64,000 bases of DNA, from the NCBI GenBank assembly GCA_027532555.1, contig JAPZTJ010000009.1, positions 1 through 64,000 of the forward strand. Reading direction: 5' to 3'. Made by a program: the position numbers and the translations under genes. This document shows positions 47,712 to 56,526 of this stretch, in pieces. Position 1 is the stretch's first letter; the number at the start of each line of letters is the position of its first letter. Below the pieces are notes generated by a model. The model was given only the letters and a program-made list of their open reading frames with translations, searched no databases and was not told the DNA's origin. This stretch comes from Aquidulcibacter sp. (GTDB lineage Bacteria; Pseudomonadota; Alphaproteobacteria; Caulobacterales; Aquidulcibacteraceae).

Positions 47712-48121
47712 TGGCGTTTTCACTCGACCCTCGCTTGGCCGCTGATACGTTGTTTGCCGCACAATTCCCATTGTGTGAGGTGCGCGTTATGAATGATGTG
47801 CGGTATCCTTGGTTGGTGGCTGTACCACGTGTACCTGGGGCGGTGGAACTTTTTGGTTTGGCACCACGGGATGCTGATCAGGTTTGGGCTGAAATTCAGG
47901 CGCTTGGTACATTGGTGGCCGGTCTGCCCGGGGTCGACAAGGTCAACATTGGCGCATTAGGCAATATGGTGCGTCAGCTACATATTCATATTGTAGGCCG
48001 TAGTGATAAAGATCCCGCTTGGCCGGGGCCCGTGTGGGGACATAGCCCTGCCAAGCCTTATGAACCTGATGAGGCTGCACAATTAATTGAACATGTGGTG
48101 GGTTTAGCCCATAAGTTTTGA
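47711..48121 (+). CDS. HIT-domain nucleotide hydrolase
   Basis: About 136 residues. LHIHIVGR is the HIT active-site motif, with Val where the third His of HxHxH usually sits, as in a common alphaproteobacterial subfamily, followed by DPAWPGPVWGH. Likely a nucleotidyl hydrolase of diadenosine-polyphosphate type. ATG 47711 overlaps the hydratase stop (TAATG); the frame opens at 47672. Probably co-transcribed with the hydratase and, across 78 bp, cysQ. Confidence 0.85.
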   Translation: MAFSLDPRLAADTLFAAQFPLCEVRVMNDVRYPWLVAVPRVPGAVELFGLAPRDADQVWAEIQALGTLVAGLPGVDKVNIGALGNMVRQLHIHIVGRSDKDPAWPGPVWGHSPAKPYEPDEAAQLIEHVVGLAHKF

Positions 48122-48199
48122 CAGGCTCGTCGATTCACACTCGCGAAACCTTGCCACAACATTGGGCGCTGCTGCCCGCCCCTCAAACTCAAGGTAGAT

Positions 48200-49024
48200 A
48201 TGCAACATTCCGACAGCCCAATCTCTGCGGTGCCAGACGAGTTGGTAATCGCCCTTGAAGCATTGGCGAGGCGCGCAGGTGCCGCCATTTTGGTAGTTAA
48301 ACGCGGTGGCATCCATGCCGAAGCAAAGTCTGATGGGTCACCCGTCACAGAGGCCGACTTAGCCGCCAATTTGGTCATTCTAGACGGCTTAAGCACACTT
48401 CTGCCCGATGTTCCGCTTATCACGGAAGAGGGGGACGATGGTCTAAAGGTCTTAGCTGATCCAGATGCCGACTTTTTGCTGATAGACCCTCTCGACGGCA
48501 CGCGGGAATTTGTGTCGGGTGATCCTGATTACACCGTCAACATTGCTTATGTGCGACGGGGTAGACCCGTCGTCGGCATTGTTCATATGCCCGAAACTGG
48601 GCTGTCTTGGGTCGGGGATTCACGGACGACCCCAAGTGCAGCTTGGCAGATTGACCATATTGGCTCCTGGCAGTCGATCCAGACGCGGACATCGGGTGAG
48701 ACCTTGGCCGTATTGACCTCGCGCTCTCATCAAGACCCAGATACCGAAGCCTTTTTAAAGAAGGTCTCGGTCTCAGAACTGGTTAGACGCGGCTCATCCT
48801 TGAAGTTTTGCTTGATCGCGGCAGGCCAAGGCGATCTTTATCCGCGTTTCGGGCCTACCATGGAATGGGACACGGCAGCGGGTGACGCAGTGTTAACTGC
48901 CGCAGGCGGTGCGATGTTGGACTTAAACGGCCAAGCCTTCCTTTATGGGAAGATCAGCGAGGGCTGCCGGAATCCTGGGTTTATGGCCATGGGTGATCCA
49001 GGCCTTGCTGTCACCTTATTCTAA
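48200..49024 (+). CDS. cysQ: 3'(2'),5'-bisphosphate nucleotidase CysQ
   Basis: Mg-dependent phosphatase of the inositol-monophosphatase fold, 274 residues, recycling PAP in sulfate assimilation. EADLAANLVI and TEEG supply metal ligands, DPLDGTREF is the family signature, and WDTAAGDAVLTAAGG closes the site. Inositol monophosphatase SuhB is the alternative, but the DPLDGTREF form and length favour CysQ. Its last 4 bp overlap the convergent amidotransferase gene. Confidence 0.88.
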   Translation: MQHSDSPISAVPDELVIALEALARRAGAAILVVKRGGIHAEAKSDGSPVTEADLAANLVILDGLSTLLPDVPLITEEGDDGLKVLADPDADFLLIDPLDGTREFVSGDPDYTVNIAYVRRGRPVVGIVHMPETGLSWVGDSRTTPSAAWQIDHIGSWQSIQTRTSGETLAVLTSRSHQDPDTEAFLKKVSVSELVRRGSSLKFCLIAAGQGDLYPRFGPTMEWDTAAGDAVLTAAGGAMLDLNGQAFLYGKISEGCRNPGFMAMGDPGLAVTLF

Positions 49025-49770
49025 GCAGCAGCTCGACCCAGATTGGCACCTCTAGACCCTAAGGCATGTGCATAAAAGCCAGCAACCCAAGCCGCAACCA
49101 CATCGCCGTCTAAGGGTGCTTTTAGGCTCGCTAGCGCCGTGTCGGCCATGTCTTCGGAAAACCGTGTGCCGCTGCGCGACCGAATTAAGGCATCAGCAAA
49201 ACTGGCACAGAATTCGGGGTGGCCTTGGAAGGACAGAGCAGGCGCATGGTCATAAACTAAGGCAGCATATGGCGTGAAATCCGAGTGGGCTAAGACCCTC
49301 GCGGTGGCCGGTGCTTCCAGTACCTGATCTTGATGGCTCACTGCCAGATGAAGCCTTTGCTTTGACCCGACCATCCAAGGCTCAGCCTTTCCTACGTGAT
49401 AGGTATGACGGCCCAAGCCCCAGCCTTGCGGCGCTTTGTGCGCACGTCCACCAAACGCCTCTGCCATGAGTTGATGTCCAAAGCAGATACCTACCTGTGG
49501 AACTTGCCTCGCGCTAGCGCGCTGGATCCAGTTTTTGAGGTCGGATATCCAATCAAAGTCATCATAAACGCCAGCAGGCGAGCCAGTTATCAGAGCGGCT
49601 TCAACCGAACTGGGGTCGGGCAGCTCTTTCCCGTCCAACACATGCACTACTTGACAGGTAAGTCCCGGCATATGAGGGGCCAAAAGGGCTTCCAACATAG
49701 TGGGGTAAGAGGGAAAACTCCCTCTAATAGGCTCAGGCGGGCGGCCAGTTTCAAAGATTGTCAATTGCAT
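49021..49770 (-). CDS. Class I glutamine amidotransferase-like protein
   Basis: 249 residues with a GATase-I fold: GICFGHQ carries the nucleophile Cys, and FQGHPEF carries the His of the triad. It resembles the GuaA-type stand-alone domain group (YfeJ-like) rather than PuuD. It may deamidate or hydrolyse gamma-glutamyl compounds, and a link with the puuB-gabD neighbours is tempting but unproven. It converges on cysQ with a 4-bp overlap. Confidence 0.7.
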   Translation of the reverse strand: MQLTIFETGRPPEPIRGSFPSYPTMLEALLAPHMPGLTCQVVHVLDGKELPDPSSVEAALITGSPAGVYDDFDWISDLKNWIQRASARQVPQVGICFGHQLMAEAFGGRAHKAPQGWGLGRHTYHVGKAEPWMVGSKQRLHLAVSHQDQVLEAPATARVLAHSDFTPYAALVYDHAPALSFQGHPEFCASFADALIRSRSGTRFSEDMADTALASLKAPLDGDVVAAWVAGFYAHALGSRGANLGRAAA

Positions 49771-49974
49771 CGCCGTAACCTAACCTCATTTGAAGATAGT
49801 TTGCATGCAGAGCATGGTTAGAAAAAGCTAACAAAGGCCGAATGCTGCCTGCATAGGCAGGAATGTTGCATTTTGGTACTTTTTTCTACCAATCGTGCCC
49901 GCTTGATGCCAATGTTGCGTTTTGAGACATCAATAAATTGTCAACCAAGTATTTTTCCACTTTCGCAATGAATG

Positions 49975-50076
49975 GAACCGTGGCATGTTACTTGCCAACA
50001 GGATTTCGACCTTCTTTTAGGTCCCCTGCATGCGAGAACTTATTTGGGCCTCGGCTATCTAGCTGGGGCCTTTTTT
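49975..50076 (+). ncRNA. Candidate small RNA ending in an intrinsic terminator
   Basis: About 100 nt with three successive hairpins: TGGCA/TGCCA (49981-49997), GACCT/AGGTC (50008-50023), and a roughly 10-bp terminator stem made of GGCC, TC, GGCT, then loop ATCT, then AGCT, GG, GGCC, followed by TTTTTT (50071-50076). No plus-strand coding gene ends nearby, so it most likely terminates a free-standing RNA. The promoter and 5' end are not clear. TTGTCA (49938-49943) is a possible -35 element. Confidence 0.45.
50047..50076 (+). terminator. Rho-independent terminator, plus strand
   Basis: GGCC-TC-GGCT, loop ATCT, AGCT-GG-GGCC, then six T. The stem includes two G-T pairs. It lies after the candidate small RNA and before the 3' end of the convergent rarD gene. 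Confidence 0.65.
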
Positions 50077-50098
50077 CGTGTCTGGTCGAGGGCAGTCC

Positions 50099-50980
50099 TC
50101 AGACGTTCTTTCGGCTCGATTGGAAGGTTGCGACGCTATAGAGCGCGAGGCCTGCCCAGATTAGGCCGAAGGTCACGCCATGGGCTGGGGTAAAATGCTC
50201 ACCCAAAGCAAGCCCAGTACTAAATTGTAGCGTTGGGGCTAGATATTGCAACAATCCCAACGTTGTCAGCTTGAGCCCGCGTGCGCCAGTTGCAAATAAA
50301 ATCAGTGGGATAGCCGTCGCAGGGCCCAAGAGAACCAGCAAGCCCATCATCCCGAAAGAGCCGCCCATTACGGCGCCGCCGCTTTGAATGTGCCAAATGA
50401 TGATTGCGAGAGCGGGCAGAAACAAGATGGCCGATTCCCAGAACAAACCAGCCGCCGGCTGAACCGGGGCAAGCTTCCGTACCAATCCATAAAGCGCGAA
50501 GGAAAATCCAAGGCCCAGCGCAACATAGGGAAAGGCCCCAACTAAGAAGGTTTGGTTTAGTACACCTAACAGCGCCAAGGTCAGTGCACCGATCTGCCAC
50601 TTAGTCAGCTTTTCCTTAAAAAATGCCACGCCCATGCACACATTGATCAGCGGATTGATAAAATAACCAAGGCTTGATTCCAAAATGCGGTCTTGGCCGA
50701 CTGCCCAGACATAGAGGAGCCAATTGCCGCCGATCAAGGCCGCCGATAGTGCTAACAGGCCCAAAGTGCGTGCGCTTATCCGCAGCGACGCAAAACCTCC
50801 AAATATCAGGGCGGCAAGGAAAGCACATGGAAGGGTCCAGACAATCCGTTGGGCAGTGACTTCCAGCGGCGGGATACTGGAAAAAAGATGCAGGAAAGCA
50901 GGAAGCAGACCCCACATGCTATAAGCAGACAGCGCCGCCCAGAATGCTAGCGGCAACTTTGTGCGTTCTAATGCTGTCAT
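50099..50980 (-). CDS. rarD: RarD-like EamA-family transporter
   Basis: 293-residue drug/metabolite transporter with ten helices and two EamA repeats. N-terminal YSMWGLLPAFLHLF and LGYFINPLINV are RarD signatures. Native function is unclear (amino acid or metabolite export is likely). GGGGGAGCA precedes the ATG. Ends near a plus-strand terminator, convergent with the candidate small RNA. Confidence 0.88.
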   Translation of the reverse strand: MTALERTKLPLAFWAALSAYSMWGLLPAFLHLFSSIPPLEVTAQRIVWTLPCAFLAALIFGGFASLRISARTLGLLALSAALIGGNWLLYVWAVGQDRILESSLGYFINPLINVCMGVAFFKEKLTKWQIGALTLALLGVLNQTFLVGAFPYVALGLGFSFALYGLVRKLAPVQPAAGLFWESAILFLPALAIIIWHIQSGGAVMGGSFGMMGLLVLLGPATAIPLILFATGARGLKLTTLGLLQYLAPTLQFSTGLALGEHFTPAHGVTFGLIWAGLALYSVATFQSSRKNV

Positions 50981-51051
50981 TGCTCCCCCTTTTGCTGCCT
51001 AGCGCCACCCCGCCAAGCGCAAAGCAAAAGGGGCAAGGTCAAGTTGTCTTA

Positions 51052-52092
51052 CTAGGCTTCCGCCACCGTCAGCTTTTTCTCGAATGCGCCGCGATCAACC
51101 AATAGCTGGGCGATCTGAATGGCATTGAGGGCCGCACCTTTACGCAAATTATCGGCTACCACCCACATAGCCAAACCGTTTTCAACGGTTGGGTCACTGC
51201 GAATACGCGACACATAGACCGGGAATTCGCCTGCTGCTTCAACCGGCGTCATATAGCCACCTGCTTCGCGGCGATCCATTACGACGACACCGGGAGCCTC
51301 TTCCAAGGCTTCGCGGGCTTCATCGTCACTGATAGGGTTTTCAAACTCGATGTGCACAGCTTCAGAGTGGCCTACAAACACAGGCACGCGTACCACGGTC
51401 GCCGTGACTTTGATCGCAGGGTCTAACATTTTCTTGGTTTCTGCGACGAGCTTGAATTCTTCGGTCGTATAGCCGTCTTCCATAAAGTCACCGCCATGGG
51501 GGATGACATTGAAAGCGATTTGCTTTGGATAGACTTCGGTTTTTACCGGATCATTCACAAAGATGCCGCGTGTTTGGGTCCATAACTCGTCCATGGCCTC
51601 TTTACCTGTGCCAGAAACCGATTGGTAGGTCGCAACAACCACGCGCTTAATCTTCGCGAGGTCATGCAGGGGTTTCAGGGCCACAACCAATTGTGCGGTA
51701 GAGCAGTTGGGGTTTGCGATGATCATTTTCTTCTTATAATTCATCGCTGCGTCTGGATTGACTTCAGGCACCACCAAGGGAACGTCGGGGTCCATGCGCC
51801 ATTGGCTGGAATTGTCGATGACCAAGCAGCCTTGCGCGGCAATCTTGGGGGACCATTCTTTTGATGTTGATCCACCCGCACTCATCAAGCAGATGTCCCA
51901 GCCAGTAAAGTCAAAATAATCAAGGGATTGACATTTCAATGTCTTGTCGCCGAACGAGACTTCACGTCCCAACGATCGACGCGACGCAATCGCAGCGATC
52001 TCTGAAACCGGAAATTTCAACTCTGCCAATAAAGCAAGCAATTCGCGACCAACATTGCCGGTTGCGCCGACAACAGCAACTTTTAAACCCAT
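51052..52092 (-). CDS. asd: Aspartate-semialdehyde dehydrogenase
   Basis: Reduces aspartyl phosphate to the semialdehyde in lysine, threonine, methionine and diaminopimelate synthesis. 346 residues. GATGNVGRELL binds NADP, ANPNCSTAQL contains the nucleophile Cys130, and the loop SVSGTGKEAMDEL is conserved. GGAGAG precedes the ATG. Separated by about 100 bp from the aminotransferase upstream. Confidence 0.96.
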   Translation of the reverse strand: MGLKVAVVGATGNVGRELLALLAELKFPVSEIAAIASRRSLGREVSFGDKTLKCQSLDYFDFTGWDICLMSAGGSTSKEWSPKIAAQGCLVIDNSSQWRMDPDVPLVVPEVNPDAAMNYKKKMIIANPNCSTAQLVVALKPLHDLAKIKRVVVATYQSVSGTGKEAMDELWTQTRGIFVNDPVKTEVYPKQIAFNVIPHGGDFMEDGYTTEEFKLVAETKKMLDPAIKVTATVVRVPVFVGHSEAVHIEFENPISDDEAREALEEAPGVVVMDRREAGGYMTPVEAAGEFPVYVSRIRSDPTVENGLAMWVVADNLRKGAALNAIQIAQLLVDRGAFEKKLTVAEA

Positions 52093-52195
52093 GATATCTC
52101 TCCGTAGGAGGCCCTATTAGCCCTTTGAGTGCTACTGGCCAAGTGCAAAGGACTGCGGAGGGTTCTTTGCTAACGTGCCCACTACGCCAAATAGC

Positions 52196-53590
52196 TTAGA
52201 TGGCACGTAAGGCGGGCAGGCACTGGTTCAGCGACTTCTCGATTGTGTCGATCATGAAGTCGATTTCAGACGTAGATACGATGAGCGGCGGACACATGAC
52301 CAAGCTGTCGCGAATACCGCGCACCATCAGGCCGTTGGCGATACAGGCGTCGCGCACTATGGGGCCTGCTTTGCCTTCCTTGCCGCCAAAGCGGTGGTTC
52401 GTGCCATGCTCTGAGACAATCTCAACGGCACCCAATAGGCCTTGCGAGCGCACTTCCCCAACCAGTTCATGGCCAACCAAACGCTGCAGCGCTTTCGCGA
52501 GATAGGGGCCTGTGACTTCGCGTGTGCGGGTCACGAGGTCTTCACGCTCAATAATCTCCAGATTTCGTTCTGCTACAGCGCAACACATCGGGTGTCCGGA
52601 ATAGGTATAGCCATGAACAAAATCGCCACCTTTTTCGCGCAGAACTTCAACAATCTCGCGTGACGCGATTGTTGCTGAGATTGGGGCATAGCCGGACGAT
52701 AGTTGTTTGGCAGTGGTAATGATGTCGGGCGTAAAGCCATAAGTATTGTGGCCAAACCATTGGCCCGTGCGGCCGAAGCCGCAAATAACTTCGTCAGCCA
52801 CCAAGAGAACATTATATTTCCGGCAGATTGCTTCAACCTTCTGCCAATAGCCTTTGGGCGGGATGATCACGCCGCCAGCCCCTTGGATTGGTTCGCCAAC
52901 GAAGGCCGCGACATTGTGTGCGCCGACCTTCAAGATGCGGTCTTCAACTTCTTGCGCACATCGCGTTGAAAAGGCTTCTTCATCCTCACCAAAGCCTTCG
53001 TTGAAGGCATAGGGCTGAATAACGTGCTCGATCCCCGGTATGGGCAGGGAGCCAATGGCATGCATAGCACTCATGCCACCCAAGCTAGCGCCAGCCACCG
53101 TTGACCCATGATAGCCATTGCGGCGGCAGATGAAGATGTTTTTGTAGGGTTGTCCTTGAACTGCCCAATAGTGGCGGACCATTCGAAACATGGTGTCGAC
53201 CGCTTCAGAACCAGACGAATTGAAGAACACATGCTGCAGCTCGCCACCTGCTATGCCCGCGATTTTAGCCGCTAAACGCACGGCAGGCGCGGTCGCGGTT
53301 TTAAAGAAGCTGTTGTAATAGGGCAGTTCTAACATCTGCTCATGGGCGACTTCGGCCAGTTCTTTCCGGCCATAACCGACACCAACGCACCAAAGCCCGG
53401 CCATGCCATCGAAATAGGCTTTGCCATCAATGTCCCAGAATTGGCAGCCTTCGGCGCGGGTAATGATGCGCGATCCCCCCAAGTCACGGATTTCGCCATA
53501 ATCTGCTTGCGCCGGTAAATGGTGCGCGACGTCCAAGCGGCGCAGCTCTACCGCGTCATAATTGCGCAGTGCCGTTGCTGGTGGGGTCAT
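52196..53590 (-). CDS. Class III aminotransferase, putrescine/GABA type (SpuC-like)
   Basis: PLP-dependent omega-aminotransferase of 464 residues, using pyruvate or 2-oxoglutarate with putrescine, gamma-aminobutyrate or related amines. WDIDGKAYFDGMAGLWCV, NGYHGSTVAGASLGG, ADEVICGFGRTG and the PLP-binding TTAKQLSSGY (Lys) are clear. The first blocks match SpuC/putrescine:pyruvate aminotransferases, though beta-alanine or GABA transaminase is possible. AGGA precedes the ATG by 8 nt. It carries the same 14-bp palindrome as the puuB operon, which ties it to polyamine/GABA catabolism despite lying 8 kb away. Confidence 0.85.
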   Translation of the reverse strand: MTPPATALRNYDAVELRRLDVAHHLPAQADYGEIRDLGGSRIITRAEGCQFWDIDGKAYFDGMAGLWCVGVGYGRKELAEVAHEQMLELPYYNSFFKTATAPAVRLAAKIAGIAGGELQHVFFNSSGSEAVDTMFRMVRHYWAVQGQPYKNIFICRRNGYHGSTVAGASLGGMSAMHAIGSLPIPGIEHVIQPYAFNEGFGEDEEAFSTRCAQEVEDRILKVGAHNVAAFVGEPIQGAGGVIIPPKGYWQKVEAICRKYNVLLVADEVICGFGRTGQWFGHNTYGFTPDIITTAKQLSSGYAPISATIASREIVEVLREKGGDFVHGYTYSGHPMCCAVAERNLEIIEREDLVTRTREVTGPYLAKALQRLVGHELVGEVRSQGLLGAVEIVSEHGTNHRFGGKEGKAGPIVRDACIANGLMVRGIRDSLVMCPPLIVSTSEIDFMIDTIEKSLNQCLPALRAI

Positions 53591-53613
53591 AGTCTTTATC
53601 CTAGGCTGGTCTC

Positions 53614-53627
53614 TTTGTTATAACAAA
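53614..53627. promoter_or_regulatory. Second copy of the TTTGTTATAACAAA operator
   Basis: Perfect 14-bp palindrome, identical to the core of 45337-45354, centred 30 nt upstream of the aminotransferase start. TATAAC on the minus strand is a plausible -10 element. Same site, same orientation to the gene, as in the puuB operon. Confidence 0.75.
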
Positions 53628-53735
53628 TAGATCAGCTGGACACATAGGGAAAGTGATTTCTACGCTTTGGCCTGCATTTACTGATGTGATGAATTGTTCG
53701 GCCTGCGACACAGCAGCCAAACAGAACGCAATCTG

Positions 53736-53753
53736 GTCCAAATAGATTTGGAC
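53736..53753. promoter_or_regulatory. Long palindrome of unknown regulator
   Basis: GTCCAAAT-AG-ATTTGGAC, a perfect 8-bp inverted repeat with a 2-bp spacer, about 146 bp upstream of the aminotransferase start. Shape and length suit a dimeric regulator. No second copy was noticed in this window. Confidence 0.5.
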
Positions 53754-53983
53754 TCAGCTTTGAAGGCCAACGGCCCGCATGAGCCGCTGCCAAAAACTCA
53801 GGCGAACCTGCAGACGGATGGACGGGCCTAACACCTGCTCATTTAGTCGCGCAATTCCCGGGGTCAGAATGACGCTTCGACGGTATAGCGTGGTATATCT
53901 CTCATCGCTTTGCTTCCTCTTATGACATTCTGTGTGTCTAAAGCGATTGCCAGCAAATACTGTGCCATGCGGTAAACGGAACT

Positions 53984-54013
53984 AAAAAAGGGCTCGCCGC
54001 ATGACGAGCCCTT
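53984..54013 (-). terminator. Rho-independent terminator of ctrA
   Basis: On the minus strand AAGGGCTCG-TCATGCGG-CGAGCCCTT is a 9-bp perfect stem (53988-53996/54005-54013) followed by a T-run (A84-A89 on the plus strand). It lies about 40 bp after the ctrA stop. A shorter T-run on the other side means weak bidirectional activity. Confidence 0.85.
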
Positions 54014-54053
54014 TTCAAGGTAATTGAAATCAAGAGAGAAGTTAGCTGGGCTT

Positions 54054-54755
54054 CTAAGCCGCGGCGGATTGCTCGCCCGGAGTTGGGTCACGTAGGACGT
54101 AACCACGGCCCCAAACTGTTTCAATATGGTGCTGACCATCGGCCGATGCCGCCAACTTCTTGCGGAGTTTGCAGATAAAGACGTCGATGATTTTTAGTTC
54201 TGGCTCGTCCATGCCGCCATACAGGTGGTTTAGGAACATTTCCTTTGTCAAAGTCGTGCCCTTGCGCAAGGAAAGCAGTTCCAGCATCTGATACTCTTTG
54301 CCGGTCAAATGAACGCGCTGGTTGTTCACTTCCACTGTTTTCTGGTCGAGGTTCACTACGATGTCGCCCGTGCGAATCATCGATTGCGAATGGCCCTTCG
54401 AGCGACGAACAACGGCATTGATGCGGGCAACTAATTCGTCCTTGTGGAAAGGCTTCGCGACGAAATCGTCTGCGCCAACGCCGAGGCCACGGACTTTGGT
54501 GTCAATATCGCTCGTCCCCGACAAGATCAGGATTGGCGTACCAACGCGAGAATTGCGTAATTGCCGCAAGACATCGAAACCATTCATGTCAGGCAAGGTC
54601 AAGTCCAACAAAATAATGTCGTAGTCATACAACTTGCCCAGATCGACGCCTTCTTCGCCAAGGTCAGTCGTGTATATGTTGAAGCCTTCAGACTTCAGCA
54701 TTAACTCAATCGACTGCGACGTCGCACTATCGTCTTCAATTAATAGAACCCGCAT
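54054..54755 (-). CDS. ctrA: Cell-cycle master regulator CtrA
   Basis: OmpR-family response regulator, 233 residues. Receiver with DD (8-9), phospho-acceptor Asp51 in [11 protein letters not shown], Lys in [10 protein letters not shown], and a C-terminal winged helix with [22 protein letters not shown]. The Asp51 position and the C-terminal AAA end, a ClpXP degron-like tail, match CtrA. It controls replication initiation block, division and flagellar genes. Divergent from fliI, which CtrA controls in relatives. GGAGGGGGC lies before the ATG. Followed by a strong terminator. Confidence 0.96.
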   Translation of the reverse strand: MRVLLIEDDSATSQSIELMLKSEGFNIYTTDLGEEGVDLGKLYDYDIILLDLTLPDMNGFDVLRQLRNSRVGTPILILSGTSDIDTKVRGLGVGADDFVAKPFHKDELVARINAVVRRSKGHSQSMIRTGDIVVNLDQKTVEVNNQRVHLTGKEYQMLELLSLRKGTTLTKEMFLNHLYGGMDEPELKIIDVFICKLRKKLAASADGQHHIETVWGRGYVLRDPTPGEQSAAA

Positions 54756-54823
54756 GGAGCCCCCTCCGACATGCCCTGAATGGGCGGTGTAACAACCATG
54801 GACCCATTCCTAAGCTGATTTGC

Positions 54824-54914
54824 TTAAAGATGGTTAACCGCTTTTTGCGGCTTGTCTGACATTTTCCATATGTTGGCGTTACGTTTGCCGAATTGATCTT
54901 TACGACAGGTTAAC
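54824..54914. promoter_or_regulatory. ctrA-fliI intergenic TTAA/GGTTAAC sites, possible CtrA boxes
   Basis: In the 258-bp gap are TTAA at 54824, 54834, 54910 and 54974. Two copies of GGTTAAC (54832-54838 and 54908-54914) sit 76 bp apart. TTAA-N6-TTAA at 54824-54837 is one base short of the CtrA consensus (N7). CtrA autoregulation and control of fliI are expected. I found no GANTC methylation site in this gap. Confidence 0.5.
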
Positions 54915-55013
54915 GCGAAGCACTTCAAATGCGACTTTATCAACCATGTTCACTCATTTCTTCACATGGCGTCTTAAGTGTAACGGGTTTTGCAGGGAAA
55001 GTAGGGCGGCAGG

Positions 55014-56384
55014 ATGCGTCCAGATGGACATTCACGACTAAGCAGTGGTGTGCGCTTGGCTGATTTGGCCGAAACGCTCAAGCGTCACGACCATACACGC
55101 TATGAGGGACGGATTGTAGCTGTCAAAGGTCTGATGGTGGAGGCAAGTGGTCCGCCGCAAGCTATGGCGCTGGGCGCTCGAGCTATTGTGGAAGCGGCAG
55201 AAGGTTATGCCCGCCTAGAAATCGTCGGCTATCGCGATGGGCGCGCCCTTTTGATGCCATTTGAAACGGTGGAAGGTCTGCGCGCGGGGGCCAGCCTCGT
55301 CTTTGAAGGGACCTCGCCCATGATCGCCCCGTCCTCCGCTTGGCTCGGACGCGTGATTGATGCCTTTGGTAATCCTATTGATGGCGGCCCGCCTGTGGCA
55401 AATGGCTCCCACCCTCGACTATTGAGAGGCGTTCCACCACCTGCTCATACCCGTGTTCGTGTGGGCGAGCGGATGGAGACGGGCATTCGCGCCATCGATG
55501 CTTTTTGCGCACTGTGTCAAGGCCAGCGTATGGGTATCTTCGCCGGCTCAGGCGTCGGGAAATCCGTACTCATGTCACAACTGGCAAAAGGAGCCGCCGC
55601 CGATGTGGTTGTGATCGGCCTGATTGGCGAGCGCGGCCGAGAAGTTAAAGAGTTCGTTGAGGACACATTGGGCACGGAAGGTTTGCGGCGCTCTGTCGTG
55701 GTGGTGGCGACTTCGGACGAAAGCAGCCTCAAGCGTCGGCAAGCAGCCTATACGACCCTCGCAGTTGCAGAACATTTTCGTGACCAAGGTCTGCAAGTCC
55801 TCTGCCTGTTTGACAGTGTGACCCGCTTTGCGATGGCCCAGCGCGAAATTGGCTTGGCCACCGGTGAACCGCCAACAACTAAGGGCTATACGCCGACCGT
55901 ATTTGCAGAATTGCCAAAACTACTTGAGCGAGCGGGCCCCGGTTCTCCAACGGGCGGCGATCAGATCGGGTCGATCACAGGTCTTTTTACGGTTCTGGTC
56001 GATGGCGGCGATCATGATGAGCCCGTGGCGGATGCCGTGCGCGGCATTCTTGACGGTCACTTGGTACTTGAGCGGGCGATTGCTGAACGCGGCCGCTTTC
56101 CCGCGCTGAATATTCTGAAGTCCGTCTCACGTCTCATGCCCGAATGCCATGCCCCCGAAGAACAAATTTTGGTTCGCGATGCCAAGCGCGCCTTGGCAGC
56201 CTATTCGGATATGGAAGAACTAATCCGCCTAGGGGCGTATCGGCGCGGTGCCGATCCGGGAACAGATCGTGCCATAGCCTTGGCAGAACCACTTGAAGAG
56301 TTCCTTAGCCAGGGCAAACAAGAGCGCACAGCTTTTGCCGAAACCTTCGAACGGCTATCAAGCATCATGAACACACAAAGCTAA
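55014..56384 (+). CDS. fliI: Flagellar export ATPase FliI
   Basis: ATPase of the flagellar type III export apparatus, 456 residues. Walker A GSGVGKSVLM around residue 182, DSVTRFAMAQREIGLATGEPP and the ELPKLLERAGPG segment mark the F1-beta-like core; it forms a hexamer energising export with FliH and FliJ. The N-terminal part is longer than in E. coli. Divergent from ctrA. fliJ follows after 142 bp. Confidence 0.96.
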   Translation: MRPDGHSRLSSGVRLADLAETLKRHDHTRYEGRIVAVKGLMVEASGPPQAMALGARAIVEAAEGYARLEIVGYRDGRALLMPFETVEGLRAGASLVFEGTSPMIAPSSAWLGRVIDAFGNPIDGGPPVANGSHPRLLRGVPPPAHTRVRVGERMETGIRAIDAFCALCQGQRMGIFAGSGVGKSVLMSQLAKGAAADVVVIGLIGERGREVKEFVEDTLGTEGLRRSVVVVATSDESSLKRRQAAYTTLAVAEHFRDQGLQVLCLFDSVTRFAMAQREIGLATGEPPTTKGYTPTVFAELPKLLERAGPGSPTGGDQIGSITGLFTVLVDGGDHDEPVADAVRGILDGHLVLERAIAERGRFPALNILKSVSRLMPECHAPEEQILVRDAKRALAAYSDMEELIRLGAYRRGADPGTDRAIALAEPLEEFLSQGKQERTAFAETFERLSSIMNTQS

Positions 56385-56526
56385 TGCCAAGGTCGATGTC
56401 ATAACTAAAGCAAATGATTGAGCCGATGGTGCTGTTTCTCTACTCACAGGAAAATTCGACAGATCGAAAGAGCGATTTCTTAACCCACAGCGTATAAATA
56501 GGAGTTGTAACGCAGGGAAAGTAATA

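Larger units (their letters stand above)
49771..50098. other. Intergenic region with multiple hairpins
   Basis: 328 bp with no gene. Inverted repeats: CTGCCT-GCAT-AGGCAG (49845-49860), TTGGTA-N8-TACCAA (49873-49892), TGGCA-N7-TGCCA (49981-49997), GACCT-N6-AGGTC (50008-50023), and a full intrinsic terminator (50047-50076) on the plus strand. The flanking genes are both on the minus strand, so this terminator does not serve them. Confidence 0.6.
53591..54053. other. Intergenic region between ctrA and the aminotransferase gene
   Basis: 463 bp without a gene. It holds the TTTGTTATAACAAA operator (53614-53627), a second palindrome (53736-53753) and the ctrA terminator (53984-54013). A frame at 53864-54139 overlaps ctrA and is not credible. 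Nothing else recognisable. Confidence 0.6.

Noticed and set aside
53864..54139. A 91-residue frame at the end of ctrA
   Set aside because: It overlaps ctrA, contains the terminator hairpin and has no recognisable features.
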